64,000 nucleotides of DNA from Amorphus coralli DSM 19760 (GTDB lineage: Bacteria; Pseudomonadota; Alphaproteobacteria; Rhizobiales; Amorphaceae), in NCBI RefSeq assembly GCF_000374525.1, contig NZ_KB894572.1, positions 434,001 to 498,000 on the forward strand, read 5' to 3'. The position numbers and the translations under genes were made by a program. The notes beneath the pieces are model-generated. The model made no database searches. It was given only the letters and a program-made list of their open reading frames with translations, and had not been told where the DNA came from. Of the stretch, positions 61,714 to 64,000 are shown piece after piece. Position 1 is the first letter of the stretch, and every line of letters begins with the position of its first letter.

Positions 61714-62441
61714 TCCGTGCCCCGCGCGACATTGGTGGCGACGAGGCGGACGGACCAGACGGCGAGTGCGGCCGTCATGACCGTCAGGACGACGAAGGCG
61801 TAGACCGCTTCCCCCGGGGTCACCTGCGCCGGATCGGCCGCCCAGAGGAGCGCGAGAAGCATCGGGTAGCCGGGATTCCAGCCGAAGCCGATCCAGGCCC
61901 ACGGGCCGTCGACGACACCGAAATGCGGCAGGAAGGAGAGGTAGAGGACGAGCGAGAGCGGGAAGGCGCGGGCGATGAAGTGGTTCATGGAACGCGCGGT
62001 GGCCACCAGGACGACGCCGATTGCCACGCCGAAGGCCCCGGTGACGGTGAGGGCGGCGGCGAACCGAACGGCCCTGGCGGAAGACAGCGGCCAGTAAGCC
62101 ACCGCGGCAAGCACCAGCCCGCCGGCCACGGTGAGGAGGGTCAGGGTGATCATCTTCGCGGCGACATAGTCGGCAGTACGGGCCGGGGAGACAGCGAGGG
62201 CTGCGAGCGTGTTCTGGCTGCGGTCCATCAGGATCGCGGCCGCCACGAAGCCGGTGCCCACCACAGCCGGATCGAGGAACAGGATCGCGGTCACGACCGT
62301 ATCGGGCGCGGCGTCGGGCAAGAGCGCGAGGATCGTGGCAAAGGCGAGCGTCGTGATCGCGGTGAAGACGTAGATGCCCGCGCGCGCCTGGACACGCATC
62401 TCCCAGGCAAGCAGCGTCGGCAGCATCCGGACTGCGGTCAT
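61710..62441 (-). CDS. ABC exporter permease 1
   Basis: 243 residues, six TM helices, MTAVRMLPTLLAWEMRVQARAGIYVFTAITTLAFA. ILMDRSQNTLAALAVSPARTADYVAAKM resembles the cytosolic loop of ABC-2 permeases, and SVTPLPR-like motif of its partner. It overlaps the ATPase stop and the next permease start by 4 nt each, a tightly coupled operon. Confidence 0.82.
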   Translation of the reverse strand: MTAVRMLPTLLAWEMRVQARAGIYVFTAITTLAFATILALLPDAAPDTVVTAILFLDPAVVGTGFVAAAILMDRSQNTLAALAVSPARTADYVAAKMITLTLLTVAGGLVLAAVAYWPLSSARAVRFAAALTVTGAFGVAIGVVLVATARSMNHFIARAFPLSLVLYLSFLPHFGVVDGPWAWIGFGWNPGYPMLLALLWAADPAQVTPGEAVYAFVVLTVMTAALAVWSVRLVATNVARGTE

Positions 62442-63370
62442 TGCTCGGCCTCCAGGTGCACGCCGGTCACTTCCCGGAAAACCCGGTCGAGGCTCGCCTC
62501 CTGGCTGTGGATGCGCTCGACGCGGGCGGAGCGCAGGAGTTCCAGGAAACGGGCATCGTTGCCCAGACCGTCCAGCGGGAAGGTTTCGCGGGAAAGGCCG
62601 CTTGGACCGTTGAACGTGACGGTCACCGTCCGCCGGCCGTAGCGGGCCTTGAGTGCCTCGGGCGCGTCAGTAGTCGCCAGCCGTCCGTCCAGCATGAAGG
62701 CGACGCGGTCGCAGAGCTCGTCCACGTCGCTCATGTTGTGGGTGGTCAAAACGATCGTGGTGCCCGCGGCGCGCAGCTCGCGGATGATCTGCTTCACGAT
62801 GCCGGCATTGACGGGATCGAGCCCGGCAGTCGGCTCGTCGAGGAACAGGATCCGGGGGGCGTGCTGGATGGCGCGCACAAAATTGAGCCGCATCCGCATT
62901 CCCTTGGAGAAGGTTTCCACCTTGCGGTCGGCGGCGTCCGTCAGGCCGACACGCTCCAGAAGCTCAGCGGTCGGGCGGCAGGGGCGAGCATAGAGCGAAG
63001 CGAAGAAGGCGAGGTTCTCCGCGGCGGTGAAGCGGAGATAGTGGTTCGGCAGCTCGAAGCCGACGCCGATCTCCTCGAAATAGGCGCGATCCCAGTCGCC
63101 CAGCGGGCGCCCGAGTACCGATGCGTTGCCCTCGTAGCCAGCAAGCTGTTTGGTCAGGATCCGCTGGAGGGTCGTCTTGCCGGCGCCCGAGGGGCCCAGC
63201 AGGCCGAAGATCTCACCTGGCTGAATGGTGAGCGATACGGCCTCGACGGCGGGTTTCGCGGAGCCCGGATAGGCATAGGTGAGGGTCCGGACATCGATGG
63301 CCGGGTCCGGATCCTGCGTCTGGTCCCTGCCGTGGAGCGTGGCACCGGTCGCCGTCTCGCCGAGTGTCAT
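62438..63370 (-). CDS. ABC exporter ATP-binding protein
   Basis: 310 residues from ATG 63370 (MTLGETATGATLHG). Walker A GPSGAGKTT, signature TFSKGMRMRLNFVRAI (LSGGQ variant FSKGM), Walker B ILFLDEPTAGLD and H-loop TTHNMSDVDELCD are present. The 70-residue C-terminal extension ends in the EAEQ tail. The FSKGM signature is characteristic of the CcmA/DRA/antibiotic-export ATPases. Divergent from the TetR gene at the window end, whose operators lie in the 109-nt gap. Confidence 0.9.
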   Translation of the reverse strand: MTLGETATGATLHGRDQTQDPDPAIDVRTLTYAYPGSAKPAVEAVSLTIQPGEIFGLLGPSGAGKTTLQRILTKQLAGYEGNASVLGRPLGDWDRAYFEEIGVGFELPNHYLRFTAAENLAFFASLYARPCRPTAELLERVGLTDAADRKVETFSKGMRMRLNFVRAIQHAPRILFLDEPTAGLDPVNAGIVKQIIRELRAAGTTIVLTTHNMSDVDELCDRVAFMLDGRLATTDAPEALKARYGRRTVTVTFNGPSGLSRETFPLDGLGNDARFLELLRSARVERIHSQEASLDRVFREVTGVHLEAEQ

Positions 63371-63411
63371 GGGGCGCGCCTTGTCCGTGTTCAGGCTGGC
63401 CGATAGGGTCT

Positions 63412-63449
63412 TTACCGACCGACGGTCACTATACCGACCGCCGGTCGGT
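63412..63449. promoter_or_regulatory. TetR operators between exporter and tetR genes
   Basis: ACCGACC-GCC-GGTCGGT (63433-63449; 7-bp perfect arms) with an overlapping weaker ACCGAC / CGGT pair at 63413-63426. Half-sites resemble those at 59749-59790. Expected to control both the exporter operon and tetR. Confidence 0.7.
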
Positions 63450-63479
63450 CTGTAAATTGAGTGAAGAGAGATCGCTTCG

Positions 63480-64000
63480 ATGCCGCGCGTGGTCAAACAC
63501 CCGGATGCCCGTAGAGCCGAACTGCTCGACTGCGCGCAGACGCTGTTCTTCGACCGCGGCTACGAAGCGACGTCGGTGGCCGATATTATTGCGGCGGCTG
63601 GCGTCTCCAAGGGTGGCTTCTACCATCACTTCGCCGCCAAGGAGGACGTGCTCACGGCCCTTGCGGAGCGGTTGGCACGGGAAGCGGCAGAGAAGGCGCG
63701 TCCGGTACTGGCCGATACCTCGCGCGATGCACTGACGCGCTTCAATGCCTTCCTCGGCGAAGCGCGTGCGATGAAGCGCGAGCAGGCGCCGGAGCTGCTT
63801 GCCGCCTTCCGAACCCTGTTCCGGCCCGAGAATCTGGTGCTCTACCAGCGCATCCACACCGCCCAGATCGCGGTGCTGAAGCCGCTCGTGGCCGACCTTC
63901 TGCGCGACGGCACACGCGAGGGCACGTTTCGCGTGGCCGATCCGGAGGCGACAGCGGAGATCCTGCTGCACCTTGGCGCTTCGAGCCGCGATGCGGTGGC
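63480..64000 (+). CDS. TetR-family regulator (3' truncated by window end)
   Basis: Starts ATG 63480 (MPRVVKHPDARRAELLD) and stays open to the window end, 173 codons. The helix-turn-helix is ATSVADIIAAAGVSKGGFYHHFAAKEDVL; the effector domain continues (AFLGEARAMKREQAPELLAAFRTLFRPENLVLYQRI), a pattern common in regulators of ABC exporters. Divergent from the exporter operon with operators between, so it is the likely repressor of that pump. Confidence 0.9.
   Translation, partial: MPRVVKHPDARRAELLDCAQTLFFDRGYEATSVADIIAAAGVSKGGFYHHFAAKEDVLTALAERLAREAAEKARPVLADTSRDALTRFNAFLGEARAMKREQAPELLAAFRTLFRPENLVLYQRIHTAQIAVLKPLVADLLRDGTREGTFRVADPEATAEILLHLGASSRDAV

Overview
The window looks like chromosomal DNA of a high-GC alphaproteobacterium, most likely order Hyphomicrobiales (Rhizobiales). 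The evidence is a Smo-type polyol operon, a DUF1236 protein, candidate EcfG-type promoters, a ROSE-like leader on an hsp20 gene, and three copies of the intergenic palindrome typical of that order. Genes are dense, often with 4-nt ATGA overlaps, and the numerous TRAP, TTT and ABC uptake systems suggest a heterotroph living on dilute organic acids and sugars. No rRNA, tRNA, CRISPR array, insertion sequence or prophage was recognised.

Layout. 1-4.1 kb is the end of a polyol operon: ABC ATPase, SDR polyol dehydrogenase, mannitol 2-dehydrogenase and xylulokinase. 4.1-10.7 kb holds a leftward hydrolase / VAO-family oxidase / TAXI-TRAP cluster with a divergent LysR gene. 10.7-11.6 kb has a small membrane protein and a single-domain response regulator behind a candidate EcfG promoter. 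11.7-18.7 kb is a leftward GntR / DctP / PPOX flavoprotein / DctQ / DctM / DUF3604 cluster. 18.9-23.8 kb carries a diguanylate cyclase, a Nudix hydrolase, a ferredoxin-reductase-type flavoprotein, a GST and a TSUP exporter. 24-27.3 kb is a tctABC-type transporter. 27.5-30.4 kb is the zinc system znuA / znuCB, arranged divergently around a Zur-like box.

30.4-36.6 kb contains a hydroxyacid dehydrogenase, a luciferase-like oxidoreductase, a TetR / old-yellow-enzyme pair sharing an operator motif, a GNAT acetyltransferase and a PLP decarboxylase. 36.7-42.1 kb is more unusual: a coiled-coil protein with a Pro/Trp linker, an autotransporter whose passenger looks like a pepsin-type aspartic protease, a DUF998 membrane protein and a MarR regulator. 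42.2-54.6 kb holds cell-envelope and stress genes: DUF1236, amidase, DnaJ/TerB protein, a hydrolase with a very long disordered tail, Hsp20, a TRIC-like channel, an atypical pyruvate kinase, an MscS channel, and an SDR / AraC pair.

54.6-56.8 kb is the accessory spot. It is packed with dispersed repeats, one nested inside another, followed by a decayed fragment of ilvD and a lower-GC gene with a ribbon-helix-helix-like N-terminus behind two palindromic operators. Intact ilvD follows. The window ends with a LysR gene, a TetR / VOC pair and a TetR-controlled ABC exporter; the last TetR gene runs off the end.

The best candidates for undescribed biology are the pepsin-passenger autotransporter with its neighbour, and the operator-flanked gene next to the ilvD fragment. 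All functions are inferred from sequence motifs recognised by eye; no database search was run.
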